A stretch of DNA of 64,000 nucleotides, taken from contig OY747707.1 of the NCBI GenBank assembly GCA_963556495.2, positions 8,089,501 to 8,153,500 of the forward strand, in the 5' to 3' direction. Origin of the DNA: Valencia hispanica (taxonomy: Eukaryota > Chordata > Actinopteri > Cyprinodontiformes > Valenciidae). This document shows, piece by piece, positions 33,275 to 47,814 of the stretch (within the stretch, counting starts at the first letter, position 1; the number at the start of each line of letters is the position of its first letter). Made by a program: the position numbers and the translations under genes. The notes under the pieces were generated by a model, which was given only the letters and a program-made list of their open reading frames with translations, was not told the origin of the DNA and did no database searches.

Positions 33275-33917
33275 GGAAGAGGTCACACTGGATATTTTTG
33301 TTTCTTGGACCGACAAGCTCAAAAACATCTTATTTATATTTATATATAGATACATACGTATATAATGTTCAATAGTATTTTTTATTCATTTTAAATAAGA
33401 GAACTACATATAAATAATGAAATATGAATATGTGGCCTGAATGCACAGTCTCACAAATATCTCCTGCTCCGCTTGGAACTTGAAATGCACACCCAGATAT
33501 GCATAATCAAATAGTGGGATTGCAGCAGAGGTGCCTTGCAATGGACTGGCAAACTGTGCAGGGTGTACCCCGCCTCTCGCCCAATGAATGCTGGAGAAAG
33601 CCACCAGCTCCCCTGCAACCTTGCATAGGATAGGCAGGTATAGATTATGGATGGATGGATGGATGGATGGATGGATGGATGGATGGATGGATGGATGCTG
33701 CAGAGGCTATTATCATGAGGTTTTGGATTTTTGCATTTCTGGCGTTAAAGTGCCACTTGTACACTTTGCGTAAAGCTGAAAATGTCTGGGCATTTGCACC
33801 AAGTGGTCAAAAGTATGAATACTAATCTCTCAAAATGTCAGACAGCTTTCAGATTTTTCTGTCACCATTTAAAACAAACGGACAAATATGGAAAATATTT
33901 GGTTAACGGGACCCCTG
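33275..33917 (-). mobile_element. hAT-like non-autonomous element (family A), copy 3, split by a SINE
   Basis: On the minus strand it begins CAGGGGTCCCGTTAACC (33917 downwards) and continues TGACAGAAAAATCTGAAAGC and CCACTTGGTGCAAATGC. It skips most of the middle seen in other copies and resumes at GCAAAAATCCAAAACC. After the SINE at 33532-33696 it resumes as AATCCCACTATTTGATTATGC, then GTGAGACTGTGCATTCAGGCCACAT and ATACTATTGAA, as in 44090-44310. The far end near 33278 (AAGAGGTCAC) is uncertain. Confidence 0.7.
33532..33696 (+). mobile_element. 5'-truncated SINE with (GGAT)n tail
   Basis: GCAGGGTGTACCCCGCCTCTCGCCCAATG and the CCACCAGCTCCCCTGCAACC body are followed by a GGATAGGCAGG segment and eleven or so GGAT units. 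A near-identical 10-base duplication flanks it: GCAGCAGAGG at 33522-33531 and GCTGCAGAGG at 33697-33706. It lies inside hAT family-A copy 3 and is therefore younger. Confidence 0.75.
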
Positions 33918-34430
33918 TACTGGAGTAGTTTAGTTTAAGTTTTTAGAGGAAACTTTTTTGCAACCTCAAAGACTTTAGCAAAATAACTCAAGCATTTATC
34001 ACTTTTCTTCATAGGTGAGAGTGCAGAGTCCCTGCTTTTCTGCTGTTATTGAAGTTAATTCACAACGTAAAATCACATTTTATAAAATATATCTACATTT
34101 TGGAGGCCATTATCATGGATTTTATGATTACTCATATCTTCCATTATTCTTTCTAAACCCCTTCTTCACCTCTTGTTTTGTAAGAAGGATGTTGTGGGTA
34201 AGGACTCACTTGATTAGAGCTAAATGACCTTAGCATTTAAGAAAAAACAAACAAACAAACATATCTTTCATGTCATATATCATCTGTTCCTCCATGTCTC
34301 ACAGCTAAAGACCTCCTCTGCGTTCATCTTCCATCTTTGGCTCCCTCAGTAGTTCTGATGAATCGCGTTACTCCCCCCTGCAACCCTCTGGTCCCTGGAG
34401 GTCCTGAGCTCCCCAGTCTTCTCATTCCCA
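33918..34430 (-). repeat. Unassigned ~500-bp repeat (segment B), copy 2
   Basis: Reverse complement of 19175-19696. Landmarks on the plus strand include GAAACTTTTTTGCAACCTCAAAG, AGAGTCCCTGCTTTTCTGCTGTT, CCATGTCTCACAGCTAAAGACCTCC and CCCTCTGGTCCCTGGAGGTCC. It is again adjacent to the CAGGGGTC end of a hAT family-A copy. Confidence 0.7.
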
Positions 34431-35883
34431 TGCTTACTGTCCCCAGCCCACACTTCTTCCCTCCATGTCATCCACCCTTTATCCCCCCTGACTGCTCCTT
34501 CCCCCGTACTCCTCCTTCCACCAGTCCCCAGGGCCCTGTGTGGCTGGCATCCACCCAGAGTCCCTCCATTTCCTCCACATCTGATATAATCAGGACAAAA
34601 AGAGCTGAGAACATTCTTTTCCCATGATTCTTAAGTGGCACCAGGGGCACTCTGAGCCGGCCGCTTGGTTGGCCAACTGACTGGCCAGAGGCCTTCCATA
34701 CTCTCCAAACACTTATCTGTGACTATTGCAGTGGGTCTTTTGAAACTGTCATCTGCATGGAATGAAAACGTAGAGACATGTCTACCTTTAAAAAAAATAT
34801 ATTATTTTCCTGAGGTTGTCATTTGAATTATCCACAACAAGATCAACACCTGCGATTCATTTCTGTTCCTTTCTTCCTCTTTTTCTCCCCAAAACGCATA
34901 CATACGCAGGCCATTTAGCCATTTGTCACGGTATGCAGCAAATTCTGCATCACAGAACCAATTAGGTTTTGAAGTTTAGCAAAAACTACGGTTCTTTGTG
35001 CGAGTTAATTAAAACATAAATTATGCTGTGATGAGACTGCGCAAGTAATTTACTCTTAAATCAAAACAATATAACGATCTTTAGTGTTCTTTTAATGAAG
35101 CACATAATACACATTTCTCATATTCAGATTTTCTCTTCTTCAGCAGTGGTGGCTGCACATGCTCTAAGTTATTCTCATCACAAACTGCTATCATTAAAGA
35201 GACTTTCAGCCATGTGTGCCCAGCCACCTTCATCAGATAAAACGAAACCAGACCATTTAGTCCACTTGAGTCTGCCGCTGCAGTGTAACCGTGCAGATCT
35301 GCTGCCGTTCACCAAGGTACCCACCAAAAGCAGGGCTGTTATTATCATTTCACACTTACATTTAGATTAAACTCAGTGCTTCATTCTGGGGAGGGTCGAG
35401 GAAAACTCCATGCCAAATATTGACAAACTATAAATATACTTTTAACAAAGGAAATTGAAAAACCTTCAAGATTAAAAGCGTAAGAGATAAAAAATATTTT
35501 TACTTCATTTATGCATGCTGGATTGAATCAGTGAGGATATTGATCAGATTTTAGTTTTAGCACATTAAACAATGAGAATCTTAAAAAAAATGTATTATTG
35601 AGTTACAGTCTATTAATCTGTAGATCTCTGCTGTACATGTAACAGGAGGAAAACAGTGCACTGAACTCATATGAAGGAACACCACATAGCCATTGGTTCA
35701 TATATGTCGATGACACCTGGGTCAAAATTAGGTTAATCAGAGATGGAAAAAAAACAAGCCAACTCATAACTTGGGACATGTGACCAAAACAGCTCAGAAT
35801 CGTTAAGAGGCGACGACCCTCTCAGGGAAGTGAACACACGGTAGGTCCAGGGTGTCATGGGTCGTTGATTAGGAGATATCAAT
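34431..35883. other. No recognised gene
   Basis: Begins pyrimidine/proline-codon-rich (34440-34590), which gives a 96-codon frame at 34337-34627 with low-complexity content. I do not call it a gene. The rest is AT-rich. Confidence 0.4.
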
Positions 35884-36330
35884 GGCAAGGCATGGCAAGG
35901 CAATTTTATTTGTACAGCACACTTTCAACAACAAGGTGATTCAAGGTGCTTTACATGATTAAGAGGTAAAATAAAAGTATCAGTAAAACACAGACAAAGC
36001 ATATAGAGTAAAAACAGCAATAAAGCAAGAAGCAAACACAGATACATCAAGGCATTACAAAGCATATAATGTAGAAACAGCAAGAAGCATAAACAAAACA
36101 TGATACATGAAAACATTACTCAAAGTCAGCTCTAAACAGATACGTTTGTAGTTGTGATTTAAAATAACTCAGTGTTTCAGCAGCTTTGCAGTTGTCTGGA
36201 AGTTTGTTTCAGATTAGAGGAGCATAGAAACTGAAAGCTGCTTCTCCGTGTTTGGTTCTAATTCTAGGGATGCTGAGTGGACTGGATTTAGAGGACCTGA
36301 GTGGTCTGGTGGGTTGGTGTAGTAACAGCC
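35884..36330 (-). mobile_element. L2-like LINE 3' end
   Basis: GGCAAGGCATGGCAAGGCAATTTTATTTGTACAGCACAC and TTCAAGGTGCTTTACATG are the reverse of an L2-type tail. Upstream on the minus strand (36160-36310) is a degraded ORF2 C-terminus, including the FYAPLIWNK-type segment (TCTAATCTGAAACAAA reversed at 36207) and GEAAF-like codons. It is the same subfamily as 20918-21462. Confidence 0.75.
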
Positions 36331-38664
<2,334 letters not shown>

Positions 38665-39290
38665 TACGGACTATGGCAAGCCATGGTATGGCAAGGCGTT
38701 AACATGCACCATGGACTTTAATACCTGAATAAAGTTTTAATACACGCCTTATTTTTGATACTGATGGTGATAAGCCATTCGATGATTTATAAACTAGTAA
38801 AATTATTTTGAAGTCTATTCTCTGAGCTACAAGGAGCCAGTGTAAGGACGTTAGAACTGGGGTGATGTGCTCTACTTTCCTGGTTCTAGTGAGGACAGGA
38901 GCAGCAGCGTTCTGGATCAGCGGCAGACCTGATCTGGATCTGATTGACTTTTTAGGCAGACCTGTGAAGATGCTGTTGCAGAAATCAATCCGACTAAAGA
39001 TAAACTCATGGATGAGTTTTTCGAGGTCCTGTTGCGACATCAGTCCTTTAAATCCTAGAAATGTTCTTCAGGTGATAGAAGGCTGACCTTGTTCTTGCTT
39101 TTATGTGAACCTGGAGGTTCAGGTCTGAGTCCATTACTACACCTAGATTTCGGGCCTGATCACTAGTTTCTAGCTGTATTAACTGAAGCTGTGTGCTGAC
39201 TGTTAAACGTTCCTCTTTAGGTCCAATGGCCTCGTTATTGGTGTCTATTGCCCTATTAGTAGTGGATGTTCCTGATTAGACCTTGTAAGA
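38665..39290 (-). pseudogene. L2/CR1-like LINE ORF2 C-terminus and 3' end
   Basis: The minus strand reads GPKEERLTVSTQLQLIQ and NLGVVMDSDLNLQVHIK-type sequence, then LEKLIHEFIFSRIDFCNS, then [28 protein letters not shown] and SLHWLLVAQRIDFKI. It ends in a GCCTTGCCATACCATGGC-type tail (38680-38700). The motif order is as in the intact L2 ORF2 after the YADD, with two frameshifts. It is the same subfamily as the 14.5-kb fragment and is not functional. Confidence 0.8.
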
Positions 39291-42200
39291 CAGATACTCC
39301 CAACCAAGTGTCAAAACTGAAGAAGCTTTTTGGATAGGGTGACCAGTTGTCCACTTTATCCCGGATATGTCCACTTTTCACGTGCTGTTCGGGGGGGTTT
39401 CATAGATTGATGAAAATTTCCTGGGTTTTCATTGTTTTTAAGGGGACCAATACGCATACTTAAATTAAGTATGGTCATATAGTCATGCCTCACCCTTTGA
39501 CTGGGATATGCCTTGGGACGAGCAGGGGAGTGTTGATGGGGACAGGGTTGTCTGACCCTTCTTCTTGGACCTGTCATCTATATGGCTCTATCAAGGATAA
39601 GTGGAAGATAATGCATGGATAGAAGTAGACACTGATATTACAAAATCGTATTGTCTTTGAAAATGCCCTGAGATGATTTTGTTCCAGATAGATCCTTCCC
39701 TCTCTACTGAACAAAAATATCTTAAGACTGTTAGAATGAGCTTCTATTAAAAAACATGGAAAGCAATATTTGAACCTCTAAGAGTCCAGAGTGAACCTAT
39801 TTTTCAGCTGTTATCTGCTGAACTATCTTACTTCACATCGACTTGTTGAGCAACAGAGTGTGCTAAAATTTTTTGATGGCCTCCTGCTCTGGATTAAACT
39901 ATAGTGAATTATCATTCACTTTCTTATGTGTCTGCATCCATTGTTGCAGCTAGCTGCATTATCCATGACGGCGAAAACCTGCAAATGTGCAGAACCATGA
40001 ATAAAGTTCATACTTCTGTCCTCTCCTCCATTCTTCTTGTCCTCTTTCAGCTTGCGTCACCTTCTCAACAGAATCGCTTCTTGGTCCGGACCATATTTTG
40101 CCTTCCCCTTCCCTGTATGCTAGCATAAGCAAAGCCATGTGCATATGGCGCTAGGCAGACCTCTTGAATGAACTTTGCAAGATGGACATGGAGACAGTAG
40201 AATACAGTGAGACGCTGGGAGGGAGGACAGGAGTAGTGAAGGAAAATGACAGAGGAGGCATAGACCAGATGAGGGCAGCTATGTGCTGGCTCTGACCCAA
40301 AACTTCAGCCTCACTGACAGTAGGGACAGAAGAGGTGCCAGGTTCTGCCTGCAGCAGTGACAGGAAACCCAGGTCCTATTCAGCGCTGCACCACAAGGGG
40401 TCCAGTGGGAATACTTGCTCGCATCAGGAGGCTTTTATTTAATACGGGTGGGCATTTATGAGGATATGCATGTGACTGTTTGTGCAGACTGATAGCCAAG
40501 TGAGCACTGGGTGCATGAAGAAGTGAAAAACAGTCTGCTGTTTAAAAAAAGGTGAGGAGAGATGCTTACCTCCTGGGCTTCAAGGTCAGAATAAAGCCCT
40601 CCAACTGTAGTAAACAGAGGGGATTAGCACATACAATCCGTATGATAGAAAAATATTTGATACATTTTTTGCAAAGGTACGGGGATTATACAGCTGTGCG
40701 AAAAGATTTAGGCACAGGAACAATGTTTGCAGGATATTACTTTGCATTGTCTTGAAAACAAAAGGTATGATGAAAAGAATTAAAAAAAACATTTTACAGT
40801 AATTCCCTTTATCGGAAATTGGAAAAATTTATGCATCCACAAAGCTCAGATTTGACTTCATAATCCCTGTTCTTCCCACAGTCAGCAGCGTACTGAGGGA
40901 GAGTTTTGATTAAGTGAATTAAAGCGAAGCACAGCTCTGGCAGACGGCACAGGCATGCTGTCCTTGGAGGGGAAAAAACGTAGGTTTCTGGCAACATTTT
41001 CCAGAACAACAGAACAACAATTGTTCTTCCTGCTCCGCTCTCTGCTGTTGGATTCATTGACGACATCAAATGTACGTTGGTGGTCTGAAACATTTACAGA
41101 TCCCTTAAATATATCCATCAAAACAGAGAAACTATCACGGAAATGTGATCTCTCATTTAGCTTGTTTCTGAGTGACTGTCAGCACTGCTGTGACAACGTC
41201 TGTGAAGCTGTCCGTGATGAATTTCAGAGCTGGCACTTTTTCCATGCACTTGGTTTCAGAAAGAGTGAATTCACTCGTTTAAACGTAGTCCCTTTTTTAA
41301 ACTGAGAAGTTTCAAACATATTATAGTTGATCAGAAATACAGTTATACTTAGAGAAGTCCCACCAAAGAACCAAGCCGTACTCATTTAAAGCTTGTGTTG
41401 GACCATTTATTAGTTGGACCACTTTCATGGAGAAGTCACACCGCATGGTTTTTCATTTTAAATCTTTTAACACTAAACAAAATATTTGTACAAGTCCATT
41501 ATGTTCCATGTGCATTAACTCTCAGGCCTCAAACAGGTCAAAAGTCAACTTTATTGCATGCAATTCTGATGACACACTGCATCTGTTTAGATGTCCCAAA
41601 ACTGAGACAATAAAAAAAAAAAAAATATTATGGATCTGTCAGAAAAATTGGAAAAATCACCATGAAGCTCAAGACTTTGGTTGCACATTATCACAGACAT
41701 TTTCACAATGTCTTAGTGCTGCAACCAGAGTTCACGCTAATAAAATTTGTTTTTCGGTCATTTTGACTGATCACGACCGTTTGAAGCTTTCAGCAGCAAT
41801 TGTACAATAATAGTAAGATAATCTAACATGTGCATTGCAACAATTTCTTAAAACATATTTTGCCAGTGTTTGAGAGAACATTTAAAGAAAGCTTTAATTA
41901 AATGTCGGCAGTGTAGAAGAAATTAAAACATCTTGGTGAAACACTAGCTGCTTTTTATGGCATAAATGACTGTAGCCAGACAGCAATAATAAGCACAATA
42001 AAGAGCACTTAGCAACCCATATCTTGTTCAATATTTTCAACACAGAAGCGAGGCAGTAAACACATCCACTCCCCGCATTATGAATAATTCAGGTACAGTG
42101 TAAAAGATCTTTGTGACAGAGATACAGACACAAAGATGTCAGACTGGCATGCAGGTCAGAGAGCTCAAAGGGTTTCCTCAGTCTGTTAGTGGCTGTATAG

Positions 42201-42589
42201 ATTTTTAAGTGAACCTCACTGGAGCTGGAGTGCCATAGAAGTGAAAGTAGATGTTAATATTTCATTGAGGAGGTGGTAGTCAAACAGCATCTGGACACAC
42301 TGGACTGTTAAATCCTGTGCAGCACAGTACTCACATTATTTCAATCTGTAAGGAGATTTAATAGCATGCAAAACCTGATTGGTGAGCACGTGCATAAAAC
42401 TGCTAGAAAATGAATGAAAGCTGAAAGGATGTAGAATTAACAAAACAATCAATTTGCATGACACAAAATAATGTGCAAAAACATCTGGCTTCAAAATGGA
42501 AAGTTAAAAAATAAAATGATTTGCTGCCTGGAATTCCTGAAGCAAATCAACCAAACCCAGATTGAAAATATGAAGAAGCGTTCCACATT
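39291..42589. other. No recognised gene (3.3 kb)
   Basis: No exon-like conserved motif found. Frames of 116 codons (40955-41305) and 127 codons (41427-41810) have no recognisable domain; the latter begins HFKSFNTKQNICTS and is compositionally unremarkable. A GTCCACTTTATCCCGGATAT string near 39350 resembles a MITE end that I could not pair. Confidence 0.4.
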
Positions 42590-43166
42590 CCATTTTTCCT
42601 CCAGATCCATGCTGCTTGAAGTCTAGTGAGATGCTTCCACAGTGATGATTTGAGGTGCCAAGTCATCTGCTGGTTCTGGTCCACTGGGTTTTCTAAAGTC
42701 CACAGTCAATGCAGCCATCTACCAGGACATTTTAGAGCACTTCATGTTTCGTTCCCATGACAAGCCTTATGGAGATGCTTATGTTATTTTCCAGTAGGAC
42801 TGTGTACCAACCCACATTGGCAAAGGTTTCAAAGCTGGTTCAATGACCATGGTGGCACTATGGACTCTATGAAGTATTGACAAGAAGAAGATGAGACAGA
42901 TCAGAACAAACAAAGCAAATGACCTGAAGGCTGCTATTAACACAACCTAGTCTTCCTAAACATCTCAGCAGAACTCTGATCGCCTCCGCATCGATGCATT
43001 AAGCCATGCAGAACGAGCACCAACCATATATTGAGTGCATAAAAATGAACACAGGTTTTAGAAGTCAGCCATTTCTGTTTATAATGTCCTTTTTTATTGA
43101 TCTCATATCATGAGAGAAATTTCCTAAGACATTGAATTTGGGGTTTTCTGTAAGCCATAAATCATC
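42590..43166 (+). pseudogene. Tc1-like transposase C-terminal remnant and 3' end
   Basis: Reading across stops and frameshifts gives STVMI, GAKSSAG and GPLGFLKSTVNAAIYQDILE, then HFMFRSHDKPYGDAYVIFQ. Degraded WF.DHG and KKKMRQIRTNKANDLKAAIN segments follow, then DRLRIDALSHAERAPT. This is the order of a Tc1-like DDE transposase C-terminus. The catalytic core is destroyed (Q followed by stop in the QQD motif region). The following 130 bases (to TAAGCCATAAATCATCAAAATCAC) match the usual AT-rich 3' end of such fish elements. No inverted repeats found. Confidence 0.75.
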
Positions 43167-43220
43167 AAAATCACAAGTAATTAGGGGCGTGACATATTTC
43201 ACTCTATATTTGATGAATGT

Positions 43221-44490
43221 GGGCTGCATGCTGGTGCAGTTGGTAGCATTGCCATGTAGCAAGAAGGTCCTGGGGTCTTTCTGCATGGGGTTTACTTGTT
43301 CTTCCCATGCATGTGTAGGTTCTCTCCTGGTACTTTAGCTTCCTTCCTCTGTCCAAAAACATGACTGTTAGGTAAAATAAATGCTGTACGTTGCCCTTAG
43401 GTGTGAGAATTTGTGCATGGTTTTTTGTTCTGTGTTGCTCTTTGTAGGACCGCCGACCTGTCCAGGGTGTACCCCAGGGGTCACGTTAACCAAATATGTT
43501 AGTTATTTGACCGTTTTATTCAAACGGTGACAGAAAAGTCTGAAGGCTGTCCGTTACTTTGACAGATTACAATTCACAGCACTGACAACTTGATGCAGAT
43601 GCACAGAAGTTGTCAATGAACATAGTTAATGTAAATAAATCAATACCCCCAAAAAAAGAAGAAATTCCCATGAGAGCATCTGAGCATTATGTCAGACCTG
43701 GACACCGTACTCAATGCATCTCACTAACTGGGAGCTGACAGCGCTTTGAAGAGTTACAGAGGCTTTGAGCATGACTGTGACCAGTGCGGCTGGTTACAGA
43801 TGCGCTCCAAAGAGCCCGGTGTCGTGCCAACCACCAGTGCATGCTGTGGGATTTCCTCCTGCTGAAGCGATAGCTTGCTTGTCAGGAAACGGCTTGATCA
43901 GAGAGTCTTTGCAACATCTGATCACTTCAATTGGAGAAATGTTCCCTTATTTTAAAACTTTGGCTGAAGTGGTGCTTAATTCCAGTCTCCAGTGTGGCAG
44001 CAGAGTGCAGATTCAGCCTCCTGAACATCTAAACCCCCAGGAGAAGTCATCTATCCATTGCAAAAATCCAAAATGTCCGGATTGTAATCTCCACAACAAT
44101 CCCACTTGAAACATTTGATTACGCACAAGTGGGTGCGCCATTCAGTTCCATGCAGACCAGGAGGAAGTTGTGAGACTGTACGTTCAGGCCACATCAGATG
44201 AATTGTATTTTTAGTGCAATCATTTAATTTCATAGTTTATATTTACTTCTCTTTTCAGCTTGTTCACATTGAATATCATTTAAAAGTAATAAACAAATAA
44301 ATACTATTGAATGTGTTTTCATTTAAAAAAACTTACGGGTAAAAATAGATTATGACGGGATATTTTGACCCCGTTGGTCAAAATGACGGACAACTAAAAA
44401 AATCTAGCACGACCTTTGGTGTACCCAATGCCCAATGATTGCTAGAAACAGGCACAAGCCTCTCCTCGAGCCTAAAAGGATAAAAAAAAA
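43221..44490 (+). mobile_element. tRNA-derived SINE (DANA/Mermaid-type), split by a hAT element
   Basis: The head is GGGCTGCATGCTGGTGCAGTTGGTAGCATTGCC, then AGCAAGAAGGTCCTGGGG, then the body TCTTTCTGCATGGGGTTTACTTGTTCTTCCCATGC and CTTCCTCTGTCCAAAAACATGACTG. This is the order of widespread fish SINEs. The body is cut after CCAGGGTGTACCC (43474) and resumes at 44419 with GTGTACCCAATGCCCAATGATTGC and GGATAAA near 44480. The B-box is damaged. Confidence 0.8.
43475..44418 (+). mobile_element. hAT-like non-autonomous element (family A), reference copy
   Basis: It is flanked by the perfect 8-base duplication GTGTACCC (43467-43474 and 44419-44426), the hallmark of hAT transposition. The ends CAGGGGTCACG and (inverted) CAAAGGTCGTG are short imperfect inverted repeats of the hAT CA-GGTC type. 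The target, a SINE body, is restored when the 944-base element plus one duplication copy is removed. The 114-codon frame at 43765-44109 is not conserved in the other family copies (9.1, 19.7, 33.3 kb), so I read it as non-coding. Confidence 0.9.
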
Positions 44491-45114
44491 CACATTTATT
44501 CCAGGTAAAAGGAGGTTCTAACATGATGGAAGGCAAAAGTGGGGAATAATAATAATTGAGGCAGTTTTTGCTCCAGCTTCTATCTTTAGCTGTTAAAAAT
44601 AAGCAAATAGCAGACGCACAGAATTAAAGGTTAAATCTAAACTCATTTGAAAACCCACGGACTGGTAAGCTGGAGCTCACAGACGTGTCTATAAATAGTG
44701 AGATAACAGTATGATGAAATCTTCTAAACATGCATGAAACTTATGACAGGCGGTTTTATATAAAAACAACATATTAGTCCTAATGTGGAAAGCAGTCCGG
44801 ATGCAGAGAACGAGCTGACTGGATGCAACATTTCACTTTCTCCTAAAATGTTAAAATTTGGTGTTGAGATTAATCAAACTCCCAATTATCAAACTGATAC
44901 ATACAAGTAAAAGAAACGTGGGGGAGGGTGCGGCTGTCATTTAACTGGCGGGAAAGCTCTGTTTGCTCATTATCACATTCCGGCAGTGATGATGAAAGCA
45001 GCTGGAATAAAACTGGGATCGAGAACATGTGCTGCATATGTTCCTCAAAAAGGCTGTGATTGAATGTCTTTGTGTTAGATTTTAAAATCACTTTGTTAAC
45101 ATCATCCCACTGTC
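44491..45114. other. No recognised feature
   Basis: AT-rich, only short frames. Confidence 0.4.
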
Positions 45115-45866
45115 ATAAGGTAAATAAATGGGGGTTCATTTTAAGTCCATGCTATTAATTCATTTATAAATGTCAGTTTCAAACTAAATATTTAGTTAAT
45201 AAGCCAAATATTTAGTTAACAAATTAAACATTTAGCTCCAAACTTAGTCTACAAGCTAAATATTAAATTTTGAACTAAATACTTAGTTAGAAAGGAAGCT
45301 AAATATTTAGTTTGAAGCAAAATATTTAGCTCGCAAGCTAAACTGGCTAGCTAAATATTTAGCTTTGAACTAAACATTTAGCTCAGAGCTAAATGTTTAG
45401 CTAACATACAAATGTTCTTGCTGATAAGTGGAAGTGGACTACCAAATGAAAAGCTGGGTCTTCCAAACCTCTATATAAACTGTTGGTGAAATTGAATGTC
45501 AGAATTGATCATTGTTTTGTTTTTGTCCTGACATGTCAGCTTTTATTTTGATAGTCCACTTCTGCTTCTCAACAAGTGAATTTGCATATTAGCCTAATAT
45601 TTAGCTCTGAGGTAAATATTTACTTTAAAGCTATATATTTTGTCAGTCAGTTTCGCTTGCTAGCTAAATATTTAGTTTAAAACATAATATGTTGCTAGTT
45701 AACTTAATATTTATTTTGAAACTATGACATTTATTAATAAATAAATAACTCGGATGCAAATATGACTTTGAAAAATGAATGCCCATTTTTTTCTCTTATG
45801 ACAGGCTAAATAATCCAAATCATTGCTGTTAATTTTTGACTGGGTAACTTTACAAACAGCAACCCA
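45115..45866. mobile_element. AGCTAAAT fold-back family, third copy
   Basis: The left end (ATAAATGGGGGTTCATTTTAAG) and the right end (AAATGAATGCCCATTTTTTTC... ACAAACAGCAACCCATAG) are inverted. Both enclose dense AAATATTTAG arrays (45177-45400 and 45595-45720) and the inner inverted pair AGTGGAAGTGGACTACCAAA (45426) versus TTTTGATAGTCCACTTCTGC (45548). The layout is the same as 1375-2335. Confidence 0.7.
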
Positions 45867-46525
45867 TAGATTTCATTGAGGGGCAACATTCCTAACCAGG
45901 ACTCCACCATGCACCCTCCCTTGAATGAGAAGCAGAAATAGGTTTTTAGTTACTTTTTCCACAGCACGTGTGCCCCGATCGTGTTCTAAGGGGACATGCA
46001 GATTCCAACACATCACGGAAACATCAAACGCTTACAGTGCAGCAGGTCTCTAATGACCAGGATTCAGGATTGGACTCTGCTGGGTTTATTTGCAGCTGTT
46101 TTGAAATACTGGTGAACAAAAGTTTATCTTTCTTTGTTTACAGATTCGGCAGTCAGTTTGCATTTTCCTCCCTCAGCCCTGTAGCTAACTTTACCGAGTG
46201 TTTTATTTTTTTGACACTTACGCCCTTTTGAATTTTGCTGAGTCTCCCCTTTCAGTTTAAAACACCTAGTGCTAATAAGCCCACCTGAATAACATTCATC
46301 AAAACAGCCATGAGTCTTTATACCTGCAGGTTCTTTCTTCCTTCATAGTTCCTCATCGCAGGCTTTGTTGTGTGTTTATTGGGTTTCTCTTCAAGTTATA
46401 CCTGGGGTTAGTGATGTCTTTCTGTATCTGCAGCACTGTAACTAGATTTATCTTCACCTGTGCACCTGCTGAGCTTACATTTATATCCTCTCAGCACCTG
46501 AGGTGTTCACTGGTGGGCTAAAATA
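45867..46525. other. No recognised feature
   Basis: AT-rich; the 87-codon frame at 45968-46231 has no motif. Confidence 0.4.
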
Positions 46526-47103
46526 CAGTTGTGTGCGAAAGTCAGGGCACCCCTTTAAAAACAGCATATTTTATATATTTAAAAATGTATATTCATATTT
46601 ACTGTCTCTCTGGTATATGGGAAAAAAAGACAATATTGTCAGGAAACATTAATGCATAGTTACATTTTATTTTATAAATTGAACAAAATTACAAAAATTA
46701 AAAACATAATTTTGGCATGTGCAAAAGTTGGGGCACCCTGAGAGTTTCAAAGTTTCAGATTCTTTTTACAAGCTCAGACCTCTCCCAAATAATAGAATCC
46801 AGAAACTTGTTGTTGGCTATAAAAAGCGTTTACAAGCTGTGATATCTGCCAGAGGGGGTGTTACTAAGTACTGAAGGTACTGATGCTGTAGGGTGCCCCG
46901 ACTTTTGCACATGCCAAAATTATGTTTTTAATTTTTGTAATTTTGTTCAATTTATAAAATAAAATGTAACTATGCATTAATGTTTCCTGACAATATTGTC
47001 TTTTTTTCCCATATACCAGAGAGACAGTAAATATGAATATACATTTTTAAATATATAAAATATGCTGTTTTTAAAAGGGTGCCCTGACTTTCGCACACAA
47101 CTG
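46526..47103. mobile_element. Tc1/mariner-type MITE with long, doubled terminal repeats
   Basis: A 578-base element with terminal inverted repeats of about 215 bases (46526-46741 against 46890-47103) that differ at only about two positions, flanked by TA on both sides. Each arm contains the end motif twice in the same orientation: outer GTGCGAAAGTCAGGGCACCC and inner GTGCAAAAGTTGGGGCACCC, about 175 bases apart. This is the IR/DR layout of some Tc1-like transposons, with two transposase sites per end. The ~150-base centre is unrelated and non-coding, so it depends on another element for movement. Confidence 0.9.
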
Positions 47104-47814
47104 TATAGACAAAATATCAGTGTTTTCATCTCTAACCTTAAAGCTATTCTGAATAAGTTAAATGTTAGAGATGTTGTAATTTTAGTCGCAGTCTAATGAG
47201 TAGACCTTTATATGTTCAAAGACTGCACATGAATGAAAAGTCAAATTAAACGGATCTGTATCTGAGGTCATTGGCTGCAGTGGAGACTCAAACAATCTCT
47301 CTAATTAATATTAATGATTTCAGGTCAGCAGCCATGTAACTATTACAGTTTGCACATTGGACCACAGTTTGCCCATGTTCTCTTTTAAAACCTATTTGCA
47401 TGCATAATAAAGAATATCCATAAAATGTCATCTTTTATTAATACTGTCATTTATATTAATAAGCTGTGTGCATTGTAGCCTGGGCACCACTGTCTGGAAG
47501 CATGAGGGCTTCTGTGTACTGACCTCTATTTGTTAAAGCTGAATGGGATCACAGGACACATAACGTAACCCAACCAGCTGCATGACTAAAATTACACATA
47601 AGTTAACTAAACTGTTTTTGTGAAAAATTTGGTCGATAAATGCTTGTCGCTGTCTTGTGATGAGCTTTTCCAGCTCAGCTGCTTTGCTTAATATGAAAAT
47701 GATTCACCTGATGAGAAAAACTAAAGTTACTGTAAGAGGAATAATACCTGTAAGATAGCGCATACTAGACTTTACTATGTAGCTTCTATTTAGGTCAGCT
47801 TTATTCTTGATTGT
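47104..47814. other. No recognised feature
   Basis: AT-rich flank without coding signal or shared repeat. Confidence 0.4.

Noticed and set aside
34337..34627. 96-codon proline-rich frame as an exon
   Set aside because: It overlaps repeat segment B, is low in complexity and shows no splice or domain support.
43765..44109. 114-codon frame as a hAT-encoded protein
   Set aside because: The matching regions in the other family copies (9.1 and 19.7 kb) have different frames and stops, so there is no sign of coding conservation.
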